64,000 nt of DNA, taken from contig NZ_JNZS01000002.1 of assembly GCF_000718515.1 (NCBI RefSeq), positions 277,494 to 341,493 on the forward strand, given 5' to 3'. The DNA comes from Micromonospora parva (GTDB lineage Bacteria; Actinomycetota; Actinomycetes; Mycobacteriales; Micromonosporaceae). This document shows, piece after piece, positions 29,027 through 37,456 of the stretch. A program made the translations under genes and the position numbers. The notes under the pieces are model-generated. The model searched no databases. It was not told where the DNA came from and saw nothing but the letters and a program-made list of their open reading frames with translations. The first letter of the stretch is position 1. Every line of letters begins with the position of its first letter.

Positions 29027-29176
29027 TCAGCCGGCCACCTGGACGTGCCGGGGCGTCGCCTTCAGCAGGGACACCTTGTGGTGCTGGAGCACGACGCCAC
29101 CCGGGGTGAGCGCGGACGGCGGGTACGGTCCCGGGGCCGGTGGAGCCCGCCGCCGTCGTACACATGTTCTATCCAC
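29027..29176 (-). CDS. Candidate small protein (49 codons)
   Basis: An open frame in the gap after the tRNA ends V-V-L-Q-H-H-K-V-S-L-L-K-A-T-P-R-H-V-Q-V-A-G, encoded at 29027-29092. That segment reads more like protein than random GC-rich translation. The N-terminal half is Arg/Pro-rich and doubtful; the start could be the GTG at 29176 or a later GTG. No clear ribosome-binding site and no family are recognised, so treat this as a hypothesis. Confidence 0.25.
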   Translation of the reverse strand: MDRTCVRRRRAPPAPGPYPPSALTPGGVVLQHHKVSLLKATPRHVQVAG

Positions 29177-29199
29177 ACCCTGTGGACGACGGGGGACTG

Positions 29200-29754
29200 A
29201 TGAGTTACCAGCTCAGCGCGGTGGTCGCGGACGCCGAACTGCTCCACGAGCAGACCGCCGAGCTGGACCACGCCGTCCTTGGCGAACTGCGTCAGGACTT
29301 CGCGTTGCTGCCGGTCACCCCACAGTTGGTGATCGAACTGACCGGGTCGTTACCGGATTTCGCGACTGACGACCGGAGCGCCGAGCGTCCGTTCGGCCTG
29401 GTGCTGTCCACGGCCCTGGTCGAGGTGCTGAGCCGCTGGTCGCGGTCGGGGCCGGTGGCGTACCTGGAGGCGGAGTTCGGTGCCGGCGCCGGCTACCAGT
29501 CGGCGGCGGTGTGGTTGGGCGGGGAGCTGTCCTGGGGCCCGTGCTTCGACGACGAGTTGGAAGCGCCGCGCCCGCTCTGGCCGATCAACGGGGCCCTGAC
29601 CCGGCTCGGCGTCGAGCCCGGCACCTGGATCGACCCGTTCGCCGAACTGGGGTTGCACCTGGAGCGAAACACCGACGGCTGGTTGGCACACGGGCGGCGC
29701 CGGCTCAGCGCCGACTACTGGGACGAGCTGGTCGAGCAGTGGGAAAATCAGTAA
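29200..29754 (+). CDS. Hypothetical protein
   Basis: A 184-residue soluble protein from the ATG at 29200, which has a GGGGGA site just upstream; an in-frame ATG at 29140 would add 20 residues of doubtful quality. The sequence is acidic and Trp-rich toward the C-terminus (W-L-G-G-E-L-S-W-G-P-C-F-D-D-E-L-E and Y-W-D-E-L-V-E-Q-W). There is no signal peptide or recognised domain. The composition resembles standalone immunity-like or hypothetical proteins of actinobacteria, but I assign no function. Confidence 0.65.
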   Translation: MSYQLSAVVADAELLHEQTAELDHAVLGELRQDFALLPVTPQLVIELTGSLPDFATDDRSAERPFGLVLSTALVEVLSRWSRSGPVAYLEAEFGAGAGYQSAAVWLGGELSWGPCFDDELEAPRPLWPINGALTRLGVEPGTWIDPFAELGLHLERNTDGWLAHGRRRLSADYWDELVEQWENQ

Positions 29755-29810
29755 TCCGGCCACTGGCAGCAACCTGAATGCTCCCGTTCCGTTGGGGACT
29801 GGGGGATTCC

Positions 29811-30341
29811 ATGAAATTGCGACAATTTGCGTTTATCGCCACGCTGATGACTGCTGCCTCAATCGCCGGCAGCGGCGTACCACCAACCGGGCCGATCCCG
29901 GACGGCCGGCCCGTCGGCAGCGTGGAGATCATCGACCTGAACGGCCTACGGAACATCGAATTCGGTGCCACCGAGGACGAGCTGACCAGGCGCGGCATCC
30001 TGCGTACCAGCCTGGACGCCTGCGGGCCGGTGCTCGCCGGCCACGACACCGTCAGCCCGGTCTTCATGGACGACAAACTCGTGCTGCTCTGGGTCGGCGA
30101 CCCGATGCGGACACCGGAGGGCATCACCGTCGGCTCGCCCGTCGACCAGGTCTGGGACAGCTACCCCCAGGTCAGCCGACTTCGCGCTCCACAGGGGACA
30201 CATCGCCTCGACGGGCTGCTCGCCCGCAGCGGCGACCGCGCGTACCTGTTCCTCCACGACGGGCGCACGGTCCGGAAAACCATCGCCGGGTACGCCGACT
30301 GGGCCCGCCGCCTCTTCCACGACGGCGTCGGCCCCTGCTGA
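29811..30341 (+). CDS. Hypothetical secreted protein
   Basis: A 176-residue protein from the ATG at 29811, with GGGGGA upstream. Residues 1-21 (M-K-L-R-Q-F-A-F-I-A-T-L) look like a Sec signal without a lipobox. The mature part has a G-L-R-N-I-E-F-G-A-T-E-D-E-L pattern and two cysteines, one at the extreme C-terminus. A G-I-T-V-G-S-P-V-D-Q-V repeat of that pattern suggests a small two-lobed beta domain. No named family is recognised. The first codons (AAATTGCGACAATTT) are AT-rich relative to the neighbourhood. Confidence 0.6.
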   Translation: MKLRQFAFIATLMTAASIAGSGVPPTGPIPDGRPVGSVEIIDLNGLRNIEFGATEDELTRRGILRTSLDACGPVLAGHDTVSPVFMDDKLVLLWVGDPMRTPEGITVGSPVDQVWDSYPQVSRLRAPQGTHRLDGLLARSGDRAYLFLHDGRTVRKTIAGYADWARRLFHDGVGPC

Positions 30342-30371
30342 CCCACCACCACCGCGCTACCGGCCGACGAA

Positions 30372-30413
30372 GAAACGCCCGACTCGATCCTCGCGGGTCG
30401 AACCGGGCGTTTC
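30372..30413. terminator. Bidirectional terminator hairpin
   Basis: A 19-base stem with 16 matches (30372-30390 with 30395-30413), GAAACGCCCG at its base, lies between the secreted-protein gene and the convergent tRNA-Ser gene. Confidence 0.7.
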
Positions 30414-30425
30414 CGCACTACAGAG

Positions 30426-30512
30426 CGGTGGCGGAGGGATTTGAACCCTCGGAGGGCGTTAACCCTCACACGCTTTCGAGGCGTGCTCCTTAGGCCGCTC
30501 GGACACGCCACC
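30426..30512 (-). tRNA. tRNA-Ser (anticodon CGA)
   Basis: An 87-base class II tRNA on the minus strand. The acceptor is GGTGGCG with CGCCACC, the anticodon arm is CACGC-CTCGAAA-GCGTG (anticodon CGA, reads UCG), the variable arm is long and the T loop is GTTCAAATC. CCA is not encoded. Confidence 0.95.
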
Positions 30513-30587
30513 GCCGACGAGGGTACAGGACCGCTGGTTCCGACGCCGAACCGGTATCGCCCGGGCCGGCCTGGCAGGATCTTTGCC

Positions 30588-31295
30588 ATGAGTACGCACA
30601 TCGGCGCGAAGCCGGGCGAGATCGCCGAGCGGGTCCTGATGCCGGGTGACCCCCTGCGGGCCAAGTGGATCGCGGAGACCTACCTCGAGGGCGCCACCTG
30701 CTACTCGACGGTCCGGGGCATGCTGGGCTTCACCGGCCGCTGGAACGGCGTCGAGGTTTCCGTCCAGGGCTCCGGCATGGGCATGCCGTCGGCCTCCATC
30801 TACGCCCATGAGCTGATCAACGAGTACGGCGTGAAGACGCTGATCCGGGTCGGCTCCTGCGGTGCCCTCAGCACCGACCTGCAACTGCGGGACGTGGTGG
30901 CGGCGATCGGGTCGTCCACCGACTCGAACATGAACCGGATGCGCTTCGACGGGCTGATCGACTACGCCCCGGTGGCCGACTTCGGGCTGCTGCGGACGTC
31001 GGTCGAGGTGGCGGAGCGGCGCGGCATCAGCATGCACGTCGGGCCGATCCTGGCGGCGGACGCCTTCTACACCGACCGGCCGGACCTCTACGACACCCTC
31101 GCCGACTACGGCGTGCTGGCCGTGGAGATGGAGTCGGCGGCGCTCTACACGATCGCCGCGCGGTTCAAGGCCCGCGCGCTGACCGTGTTGACCGTCAGCG
31201 ACCACATCAAGACCGGCGAGAAGACCACCTCCGAGGAGCGGGAGCAGACCTTCAGCCAGATGGTCGAGATCGCCCTCGACACGATCATCGCCTGA
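30588..31295 (+). CDS. deoD: Purine-nucleoside phosphorylase (DeoD type)
   Basis: Reversibly phosphorolyses purine nucleosides for salvage. The 235-residue protein begins M-S-T-H-I-G-A at the ATG at 30588, with AGGA upstream, and has the hexameric trimeric-family motifs [24 protein letters not shown] and the nucleoside-binding V-E-M-E-S-A. The active-site Asp lies in V-S-D-H-I. Length is normal for DeoD. It stands alone and is followed by a strong terminator. Confidence 0.95.
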   Translation: MSTHIGAKPGEIAERVLMPGDPLRAKWIAETYLEGATCYSTVRGMLGFTGRWNGVEVSVQGSGMGMPSASIYAHELINEYGVKTLIRVGSCGALSTDLQLRDVVAAIGSSTDSNMNRMRFDGLIDYAPVADFGLLRTSVEVAERRGISMHVGPILAADAFYTDRPDLYDTLADYGVLAVEMESAALYTIAARFKARALTVLTVSDHIKTGEKTTSEEREQTFSQMVEIALDTIIA

Positions 31296-31315
31296 CCCGT
31301 TCCGGCGGCAATACC

Positions 31316-31374
31316 GCGAAGAGCGTGATGACTGTGTGGCATCAAGATGCCTCAGAGTCATCACGCTCTTTCGC
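31316..31374. terminator. Strong terminator between deoD and the efflux operon
   Basis: A long stem (GCGAAGAGCGTGATGACT paired with AGTCATCACGCTCTTTCGC, one bulge) with an inner GGCAT/ATGCC hairpin closes both convergent units. The T-rich CTCTTTCGC favours the deoD direction. Confidence 0.8.
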
Positions 31375-31404
31375 ATCAGGCCGCCGGGCCACAGCCGCAG
31401 AAAG

Positions 31405-32604
31405 TCAGACGGCGGCCAGCGCCTCGGTCGGTGAGAGGCGAGCGGCGCGCACGGCCGGGTAGAGGCCGGCGAAGCCGCCGATGATCAGCGTGGCACCCAC
31501 CCCGCCGAGCATCGCCCAGGCCGGCACCACTGTCGGCCAGTGCTGCGACAGCGCGTATCCCGAGGTGACCAGGATGCCCAGCACCACCCCACCGATCCCG
31601 CCGAGCGCGGAGAGCAGCAGCGACTCGGCGAGGAACTGGGTCCGAACCTGACCACGGGTGGCCCCGAGTGACCGGCGTAGGCCGATCTCGGCTCGGCGTT
31701 CCAGCACCGAGATCACCATGGTGTTCGCCACACCGACCCCACCGACCAGCAGGGCGACCGCGCCCAGACCCAGCAACAGACCGGTGAACGCGTCGTCGGT
31801 CGCCTCGGCGGCGGCCAACGCGTCCGAGGGCCGGGACACCTCCACCTCGTTCGGCGCCTCCGGGTTGGCGGTCGCGCCGAGCACCGACCGGACCGCCTCG
31901 ACCTGCGACTCCTCGGCCCGCGTGTAGACGATGGTGGGGTGGCCGTCGAAGCCCAGGTATTCGGTCGCCGCCGACCAGCCGATCAACGCCGAGGTGTCCA
32001 GCTCCGGGGCGAGAGGTGCGGCGGCGAGGGTTCCGACCACGGTGAACGGGCGTCCACCCAGCCACACCTGCACCTGCGGGTCGGCCGCGGTGATCCCGAG
32101 CCGCTGCGCCGCGGTGGCGCCGAGCACGACCGCCGGGTAGCGGGCGGTCGCCTCGTTGAGCCAGGTGCCGGTGGCCACCTCGGCCCCGACGGTGCCGAGC
32201 AGATCCAGCCCTGCCGCCCGGGTGGCGATGCCGCCGGTCTCCGCCGCCGGGATCCGGTCCGAGCGGTACACCTTGGCGTCGGAGACCTGCCCGGTCGCGG
32301 ACACCTCGGTCACCGGGCCGATCCGCCCGATCATCGCGATTGACTCCTCGGGCAGTTGCGCGTCCGCACCAAACAGGGTGCTGCCCGGCTCGACGGTGAG
32401 CAGGTTGGTGCCGAGCGCGTCGAGCGCCCGGTCCAGTTCGGCCCGGGACGACGAGGAGATGCCGACCACCGCGATCATCGCGGCGATGCCGATCGCGATG
32501 CCCAACGCGGAGAGGAACGCCCGCAGCGGACGGGTCCGCAGCCCCACCCCGCCGACGCGCAGCACGTCCGCCGGTCCCAGGCGGGCCGGGGTCAGCGTCG
32601 CCAT
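31405..32604 (-). CDS. MacB/FtsX-type ABC transporter permease
   Basis: A 399-residue permease with one N-terminal membrane segment, a large extracytoplasmic domain (about 45-265) and three C-terminal membrane segments, the MacB/FtsX topology. The L-R-R-S-L-G-A-T-R-G-Q-V cytoplasmic motif before the third segment is typical. Its ATG overlaps the ATPase stop by one base (TGATG). It should work with the ATPase and adaptor upstream in mechanotransmission-type export or envelope-stress response. Confidence 0.88.
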   Translation of the reverse strand: MATLTPARLGPADVLRVGGVGLRTRPLRAFLSALGIAIGIAAMIAVVGISSSSRAELDRALDALGTNLLTVEPGSTLFGADAQLPEESIAMIGRIGPVTEVSATGQVSDAKVYRSDRIPAAETGGIATRAAGLDLLGTVGAEVATGTWLNEATARYPAVVLGATAAQRLGITAADPQVQVWLGGRPFTVVGTLAAAPLAPELDTSALIGWSAATEYLGFDGHPTIVYTRAEESQVEAVRSVLGATANPEAPNEVEVSRPSDALAAAEATDDAFTGLLLGLGAVALLVGGVGVANTMVISVLERRAEIGLRRSLGATRGQVRTQFLAESLLLSALGGIGGVVLGILVTSGYALSQHWPTVVPAWAMLGGVGATLIIGGFAGLYPAVRAARLSPTEALAAV

Positions 32605-33299
32605 CAGCCGACCCCGTCCGACGTGCGGGCCGAGTCGTGTCGGACCGCGCCGTCGCGCATCCGCACCTGCCGGGGCAGGCTTGCCGCGATCTCCCGGTCG
32701 TGGGTGATCACCACGACGGTGGTCCCGGCCCGATGCAGGTCGTGCAGCAGCTCCAACACCTCGGCACCGGAGTGGGAGTCCAGGTTGCCGGTCGGCTCGT
32801 CGGCGAGCAGCACCGCCGGCTCGCCGACCACCGCACGGGCCACGGCGACCCGCTGCCGTTCCCCGCCGGAGAGTTCGTGCGGCCGGTGCCCCAACCGGTG
32901 GCCCAGGCCAACCCGGACCAGCGCGGCCTCCGCACGGTCGCGCCGCCGCCGCAGCGGTACGCCGGAGTAGAGCAACCCGTCGGCGACGTTGTCCACCACC
33001 GGAACGCCCGGGGCGAGGTGGAACTGCTGGAACACGAAGCCGATCCGGGTGGCCCGCAACGCGGACAGCTCCCGGTCGGTCAGCTTCGCCGCGTCGTACC
33101 CGTCGATGAGCACGCTGCCCGACGACGGCCGGTCCAGGGTGCCGATCAGGTGCAGCATCGTCGACTTTCCCGACCCGGACGGGCCGACGATCGCTACCAA
33201 CTCGCCGTGGCCGATCCGCAGCGACACGTCGTCCAGGGCGACGACGCCGCCGGCATACCGCTTGCTGACCCGGTCGAGCACGATCACCTCGCCGCTCAC
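32604..33299 (-). CDS. MacB-type ABC transporter ATP-binding protein
   Basis: A 231-residue ATPase with Walker [11 protein letters not shown]-loop F-Q-Q-F-H-L, signature L-S-G-G-E-R-Q-R and Walker [12 protein letters not shown], which is diagnostic of the MacB/LolD class. The GTG at 33299 overlaps the adaptor stop by four bases (GTGA), which fixes the start. It powers the permease encoded directly downstream. Confidence 0.92.
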   Translation of the reverse strand: MSGEVIVLDRVSKRYAGGVVALDDVSLRIGHGELVAIVGPSGSGKSTMLHLIGTLDRPSSGSVLIDGYDAAKLTDRELSALRATRIGFVFQQFHLAPGVPVVDNVADGLLYSGVPLRRRRDRAEAALVRVGLGHRLGHRPHELSGGERQRVAVARAVVGEPAVLLADEPTGNLDSHSGAEVLELLHDLHRAGTTVVVITHDREIAASLPRQVRMRDGAVRHDSARTSDGVG

Positions 33300-34381
33300 G
33301 TCGGCACCACCACCGTCGCGCCCTCGGTGAGGCCCGTGCCGGTGACCTCCACCCGCCCGCCGGCGAACAACCCGGTGGTCACCGCGAGGATCCGGCTCGT
33401 GCCACCCTCGGCGACCTGGACGCCGTAGCCGCCCTCGGCCAGAGCCAACAGCGCCGCCACCGGCACGGTGAGCACGTCGCGGCGCTCCGAGACGGTGAAC
33501 GTGACGTCCGCGCTGGCCCGGTCGAACCCGGTGAGGGCCTTCGGATCGGTCACCGCGACGGTCACCTCGATCTTCGTCTCGGCGTCGCCGGACTGTCCGT
33601 TGGCACCAGCCGTACCGGCCTGGACGACCGTCTCGACAGTGCTGATCGTGCCCGCCACCGTCTGGCCGTCGGGCAGCCGCACGGAGACCTTCGCGTCGCG
33701 CCTGGCCAGCCGCTGGTCGTCCACGTCCAACTCGACTGTGACAACCCGGCTGGTGCCGGTGTAGGTCAGCACCGCCTGGCCGGGCTGTGTCAGGTCGCCG
33801 ACGTCGGCCTGGTGGCCGTCCACCCGGACCTCCCGGCCGGCGTACACGATTCGCCCTGGCTCGACCCGACCGGTCTCGGTCAGACCCAGGTCCTCCTGCC
33901 ACTGCCGGACCGCGTCCGCGGTGGCGCCGGTGTACTCGTCGTCGACGGTGAAACCGGTGTAGCCCAGTGCGTCGAGGTTCCGCTCGAACTGCGCGACGTC
34001 GGCCCCCTCCACCCCGGGGGCGAGGGTCCGGTACGCGGGCAGCCCGCCGTAGAGGAGCACCACCGCCTCGTTGTCGACCCGGTAGAGCGCCTTGCCCCGC
34101 CGTACCGTCGACCCGGTCGCCGCCAGCGCGGTGACGGTGCCGCTGAGCTTCGCCGTGGCGGTACGCGTGGTGCCGTACCCCAGCTCACCGTCGGCGGTCT
34201 CCGAGTCGGCGAGGGTCTGCCGGGTGACGGTGGCGGTGGCGGGTGGTGCGCTGCCGGCCTGGGCGCGTCCGCCGTCGGCACCGCCGCCGAAGCCCACCGC
34301 GGCGACCACGCCCACCGCCGCGACCAGCAGGACGATGCCTCCGGTGACGGCGGCGCGCAGCCGCGAGCGTCGGATCGTCAC
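33296..34381 (-). CDS. Efflux adaptor protein with peptidoglycan-binding-like domain
   Basis: A 361-residue membrane-anchored protein with one N-terminal membrane segment (about 10-32). It has a split lipoyl/barrel-sandwich region as in HlyD/MacA adaptors (T-A-K-L-S-G-T-V-T near 75 and D-G-H-Q-A-D-V-G near 190) and an inserted PG_binding_1 motif ([13 protein letters not shown]). A C-terminal membrane-proximal domain ends the protein. This insert is common in Gram-positive MacB-like systems. It overlaps the lipoprotein gene and the ATPase gene by four bases each. Confidence 0.85.
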   Translation of the reverse strand: MTIRRSRLRAAVTGGIVLLVAAVGVVAAVGFGGGADGGRAQAGSAPPATATVTRQTLADSETADGELGYGTTRTATAKLSGTVTALAATGSTVRRGKALYRVDNEAVVLLYGGLPAYRTLAPGVEGADVAQFERNLDALGYTGFTVDDEYTGATADAVRQWQEDLGLTETGRVEPGRIVYAGREVRVDGHQADVGDLTQPGQAVLTYTGTSRVVTVELDVDDQRLARRDAKVSVRLPDGQTVAGTISTVETVVQAGTAGANGQSGDAETKIEVTVAVTDPKALTGFDRASADVTFTVSERRDVLTVPVAALLALAEGGYGVQVAEGGTSRILAVTTGLFAGGRVEVTGTGLTEGATVVVPT

Positions 34382-34902
34382 CGGTCACCCCCGAACTGCG
34401 GTGCGTGCTGCCGGCACTTCTCCAGCGCGGCCTTCATGGCCGGGTCGCCGATGTTGATCGCGTTGTCCCCCGCCCCGATCCGGACCCGTCCGTCGGCGTC
34501 CGGGTCCGGGAAGTCGGGCACCCCGTTCTCCCGCATGCACTTGGCGAGCGTGCGCATCCGCTCGGCCTGCTCGGGGTTGAGCTGCGGTCCCTGCCCGCCG
34601 TTGGGCAGCTTGTCCTGGCACTTCTCCATGGCCGCCTGGACCTTCTGCTGATCCACGTCAGCGCCGAACCGGAAGCCGGGACGGCCGCCCGCCTCCGGGT
34701 CGGGCAGGTCCACCCCGTTCTCCCGCATGCACCTGGCGAAGGCGAGCTGCCGGTCCGAGTCACTGACCGGCGTGCCGGTCGCCGTCGCGTCGGCCTTCGT
34801 CCCGCCGGCGGTAGCGACCCCGCCGCCGTCGTCACCTCCCGCGCCGCACCCGGACAGCGCCAGGGCGAGCAGGACGGGGATCGCAAGCAGATGTCGTCGC
34901 AT
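34378..34902 (-). CDS. Lipoprotein with duplicated Cys-M-R-E-N-G-V module
   Basis: A 174-residue lipoprotein starting at the ATG at 34902, chosen because GGAGG lies 8 bases upstream. The signal ends with lipobox L-A-L-S-G-C. The mature part holds two copies of a roughly 55-residue unit: C-M-R-E-N-G-V, then P-D-P, then a helix ending K-C (E-K-C-Q-D and E-K-C-R-Q). Each unit has two cysteines and could close a disulfide; the second has an acidic D-P-D-A-D-G loop. It is first in the MacB-like operon, so it may be an extracytoplasmic sensor or cargo-binding subunit. Function is not established. Confidence 0.75.
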   Translation of the reverse strand: MRRHLLAIPVLLALALSGCGAGGDDGGGVATAGGTKADATATGTPVSDSDRQLAFARCMRENGVDLPDPEAGGRPGFRFGADVDQQKVQAAMEKCQDKLPNGGQGPQLNPEQAERMRTLAKCMRENGVPDFPDPDADGRVRIGAGDNAINIGDPAMKAALEKCRQHAPQFGGDR

Positions 34903-34979
34903 GATGTCCACCTCCGCTCAGGTCCGGCGCGGTTCGCCGAACGTGGCACCCAGTGCACGGCAGCGCGCGTATCCCCGGC

Positions 34980-35008
34980 GTTACCGTCGGCGGTTATGCC
35001 GCCGTTAC
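34980..35008. promoter_or_regulatory. GTTAC direct repeats in the efflux / two-component divergent region
   Basis: GTTACC (34980), GTTATG (34993) and GTTACG (35004) recur at 13- and 11-base steps between the divergent efflux operon and the response-regulator gene. OmpR-family regulators bind direct repeats with about this spacing, so these are candidate autoregulatory sites. No binding evidence exists. Confidence 0.4.
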
Positions 35009-35031
35009 GGAGCCCCGAGCACCATTGAGGG

Positions 35032-35688
35032 GTGAGAGTGCTGGTGGTCGAGGACGAGAACGTGCTGGCGGACGCCATCGCCGAGTGGCTGCGCCGGGAG
35101 TCGTTCGCTGTCGACGTGGCGTACGACGGGGACGCCGCGTTGGAACGGCTCGGCGTCAACGAGTACGCGGTGGTGGTCCTGGACCGGGACCTGCCGGTGG
35201 TGCACGGCGACGACGTGTGCCGGGCGATCGTGGATGCGGGCGGGGAGACCCGGGTGCTGATGCTGACCGCGTCGGCGGCGGTCCGGGAGCGGGTGGCCGG
35301 GCTGGCGCTCGGCGCCGACGACTACCTGACCAAGCCCTTCGCCCTGGTTGAGCTATCGGCCCGGGTGCACGCGTTGACCCGCCGGTCTCGCCCGGCGGCG
35401 CCGCCGACGCTACGGCGCGCCGGCATCCAGCTCGACCCGGCCCGACACGAGGTACGCCGGGACGACCGGTACGTGGCGCTGTCCCGCAAGGAGTTCGCGG
35501 TGCTGGCCGAGCTGCTGCGTGCCGACGGCGCGGTGGTCTCCGCCGAGGACCTGCTGGAACGCGCCTGGGACGAGCACATCGACCCGTTCACGAACGTGGT
35601 CCGGGTGACAGTCATGAAGCTGCGCCGCAAACTCGGCGACCCGCCGGTGATCGAGACGGTGCCCGGGGCGGGGTACCAGATCCGATGA
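35032..35688 (+). CDS. OmpR-family response regulator
   Basis: A 218-residue regulator. The receiver domain (1-120) has the acidic pair E-D-E at 7-9, phospho-acceptor Asp51 in V-L-D-R-D-L-P, a Thr in L-T-A-S and Lys in K-P-F. The C-terminal winged helix (about 128-218) ends V-P-G-A-G-Y-Q-I-R. It starts at GTG, and the stop overlaps the kinase start (ATGA). It is divergent from the MacB-like efflux operon, which is its most likely target. Confidence 0.94.
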   Translation: MRVLVVEDENVLADAIAEWLRRESFAVDVAYDGDAALERLGVNEYAVVVLDRDLPVVHGDDVCRAIVDAGGETRVLMLTASAAVRERVAGLALGADDYLTKPFALVELSARVHALTRRSRPAAPPTLRRAGIQLDPARHEVRRDDRYVALSRKEFAVLAELLRADGAVVSAEDLLERAWDEHIDPFTNVVRVTVMKLRRKLGDPPVIETVPGAGYQIR

Positions 35689-36839
35689 AACGCCTGACGA
35701 TCCGCGCCCGGCTCACCCTCATCTACGGCGGGCTCTTCCTGCTGGCCGGCGTGGTCCTGCTCGCCGTCACGTACGTGCTGGTGGATCAGCGGATGCCGCA
35801 GCCGTTCGGGGTGAGCCTGCGCGACCTGCCGAGGACCACCCCCACGACGCCCAGCGGGCAGAACCTCGACAACCTGCGCGCCCTGGTGCAGGAGGTGCAG
35901 GACGAAGCGAAACGCAACGCGTTGGAGTCGCTGCTCACCCAGGGCGGCATCGCGTTGATAGTGGTGTCGACGGTGGCGATCGCGTTCGGCTGGTTGCTCG
36001 CCGGCCGGGCGTTGCAGCCACTGCACCAGATCACCGGCACGGCCCGCCGGATCGCCGGCGCGGACACCGCCGGCCGTGGTCTGCACGAGCGCATCGCGCT
36101 GACCGGCCCTCCCGACGAGGTACGCGAACTCGCCGACACGTTCGACGAGATGCTGGAACGACTGGACCGCTCCTTCGACGGGCAGCGCCGGTTCGTGGCG
36201 AACGCCTCGCACGAGCTGCGTACCCCGCTGGCGCTCAACCGCGCCCTGGTGGAGCTGGCGGTCACCCGCCCGGACGCCTCGGCCGAGACCCGGCGACTGG
36301 GTGAGTCGCTGCTGGCGGTCAACGAACGCCACGAGCGGCTGATCGACGGCCTGCTGACCCTGGCCGACTCGGAGAACGAGCTGACCGAGCGTGCGCCGGT
36401 CGACCTGGCCGAGGTCTGCGCGCACACCACCGATCAGGCCGGCGGGCAGGCACCCGGCGTGCGGGTACGGCGGGTGCTGGCCCCGGCGCCGACGAGCGGC
36501 GACCCGGTGCTGTTGGAGCGGCTCACGTTCAACCTGGTGGAGAACGCGTTGCGGCACAACCTGCCCGCCGACGGCTGGGTGGAGGTGCGTACCGGGCTGG
36601 TCGGGGGTCGGCCCACCCTCACGGTGACCAACACCGGCCCGGTCGTTCCCGGCTACGACGTGGAGACGATGTTCCAGCCGTTCCGGCGGCTGTCGCGGGA
36701 GCGGGTCGTCGGCGCGCGGGGCTTCGGGCTGGGGTTGTCCATCGTCCGCGCGGTGGCCCGCGCCCACGGTGGCATCGCCGAGGCGCAGCCCCGTCCGGGC
36801 GGCGGGCTGGTCGTCACCGTCACCCTGCCGCCGGTCTGA
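35685..36839 (+). CDS. Two-component sensor histidine kinase
   Basis: A 384-residue membrane kinase with two membrane segments (about 12-33 and 88-106) bracketing a short extracytoplasmic loop of about 55 residues, then a HAMP domain. The dimerisation helix carries the phospho-acceptor His176 in N-A-S-H-E-L-R-T-P-L-A. The ATPase domain has N-L-V-E-N-A-L-R-H-N and a G-F-G-L-G-L-S-I-V box. The small sensor loop suggests it reads membrane stress or a partner protein, for instance the adjacent lipoprotein or transporter. It is coupled to the response regulator. Confidence 0.94.
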   Translation: MKRLTIRARLTLIYGGLFLLAGVVLLAVTYVLVDQRMPQPFGVSLRDLPRTTPTTPSGQNLDNLRALVQEVQDEAKRNALESLLTQGGIALIVVSTVAIAFGWLLAGRALQPLHQITGTARRIAGADTAGRGLHERIALTGPPDEVRELADTFDEMLERLDRSFDGQRRFVANASHELRTPLALNRALVELAVTRPDASAETRRLGESLLAVNERHERLIDGLLTLADSENELTERAPVDLAEVCAHTTDQAGGQAPGVRVRRVLAPAPTSGDPVLLERLTFNLVENALRHNLPADGWVEVRTGLVGGRPTLTVTNTGPVVPGYDVETMFQPFRRLSRERVVGARGFGLGLSIVRAVARAHGGIAEAQPRPGGGLVVTVTLPPV

Positions 36840-36853
36840 CCGGCGACCCGGCC

Positions 36854-37456
36854 TCAGCGGAAGAACGCGCGCAGGACGGTGGCGGTTTCGGTCTCCAGCA
36901 CGCCGCCGTAGACCTCGGGGCGGTGGTTGAGCCGGCGGTCGCGCAGCACGTCCCAGAGCGATCCGGCCGCGCCGGTCTTGGGTTCCCAGGCGCCGAAGAC
37001 GACGGTGGAGACCCGGGCGAGCACCAGCGCCCCGGCGCACATGGTGCACGGTTCGAGGGTGACCACCAGGGTGCAGCCGTCGAGCCGCCACCGGCCGGTG
37101 CGTTCGGCGCCTCGGCGCAGGGCCAGCACCTCGGCGTGCGCGGTGGGGTCCCCGGTCAACTCCCGTTCGTTGCGGCCGGTGGCCAGCTCGGTGCCGTCCG
37201 GGCCGTAGAGCACCGCCCCCACCGGCACGTCGTCGACGTCGGTGCTGACCGCGTCGTCGACCGGCGGACCGGCGACGGCGACCTCCAGGGCGCGGCGCAT
37301 CCACAGTTCGTGCCGCTGCCGCCGGCCGATCTCACCAGTGTCGGCAAGGCCCTCGTGGGCACCGGGCCCGGCGCGGCCCACCGCACCGGGGGTGGGTTGG
37401 CCCGGCCGGATCGACTCCAGCGATGGATCGGTGGCGTCGGCCGGCTCAGACCTCAC
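36854..37456 (-). CDS. tadA: tRNA adenosine(34) deaminase TadA
   Basis: Converts A34 to inosine in tRNA-Arg(ACG), an essential edit. The zinc site is complete: H-A-E in T-A-H-A-E-V, and P-C-T-M-C. Homology to E. coli TadA starts near H-E-L-W-M-R-R-A-L, so the first 45 or so residues from the GTG at 37456 may be an extension or non-translated. A later start is possible, although the long frame overlaps the upstream gene by 11 bases, as coupled genes often do. It follows the gene for its associated protein. Confidence 0.9.
   Translation of the reverse strand: MRSEPADATDPSLESIRPGQPTPGAVGRAGPGAHEGLADTGEIGRRQRHELWMRRALEVAVAGPPVDDAVSTDVDDVPVGAVLYGPDGTELATGRNERELTGDPTAHAEVLALRRGAERTGRWRLDGCTLVVTLEPCTMCAGALVLARVSTVVFGAWEPKTGAAGSLWDVLRDRRLNHRPEVYGGVLETETATVLRAFFR

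Noticed and set aside
28872..30512. tRNA-Ser genes as integration sites of a mobile element
   Set aside because: No integrase, direct attachment repeats or foreign-looking gene block lies next to either tRNA; the genes between them have host-like composition.
35322..37304. 660-codon minus-strand open frame across the two-component genes
   Set aside because: It covers confidently identified sense genes (response regulator, kinase) and part of tadA in another frame; composition is that of a shadow frame.
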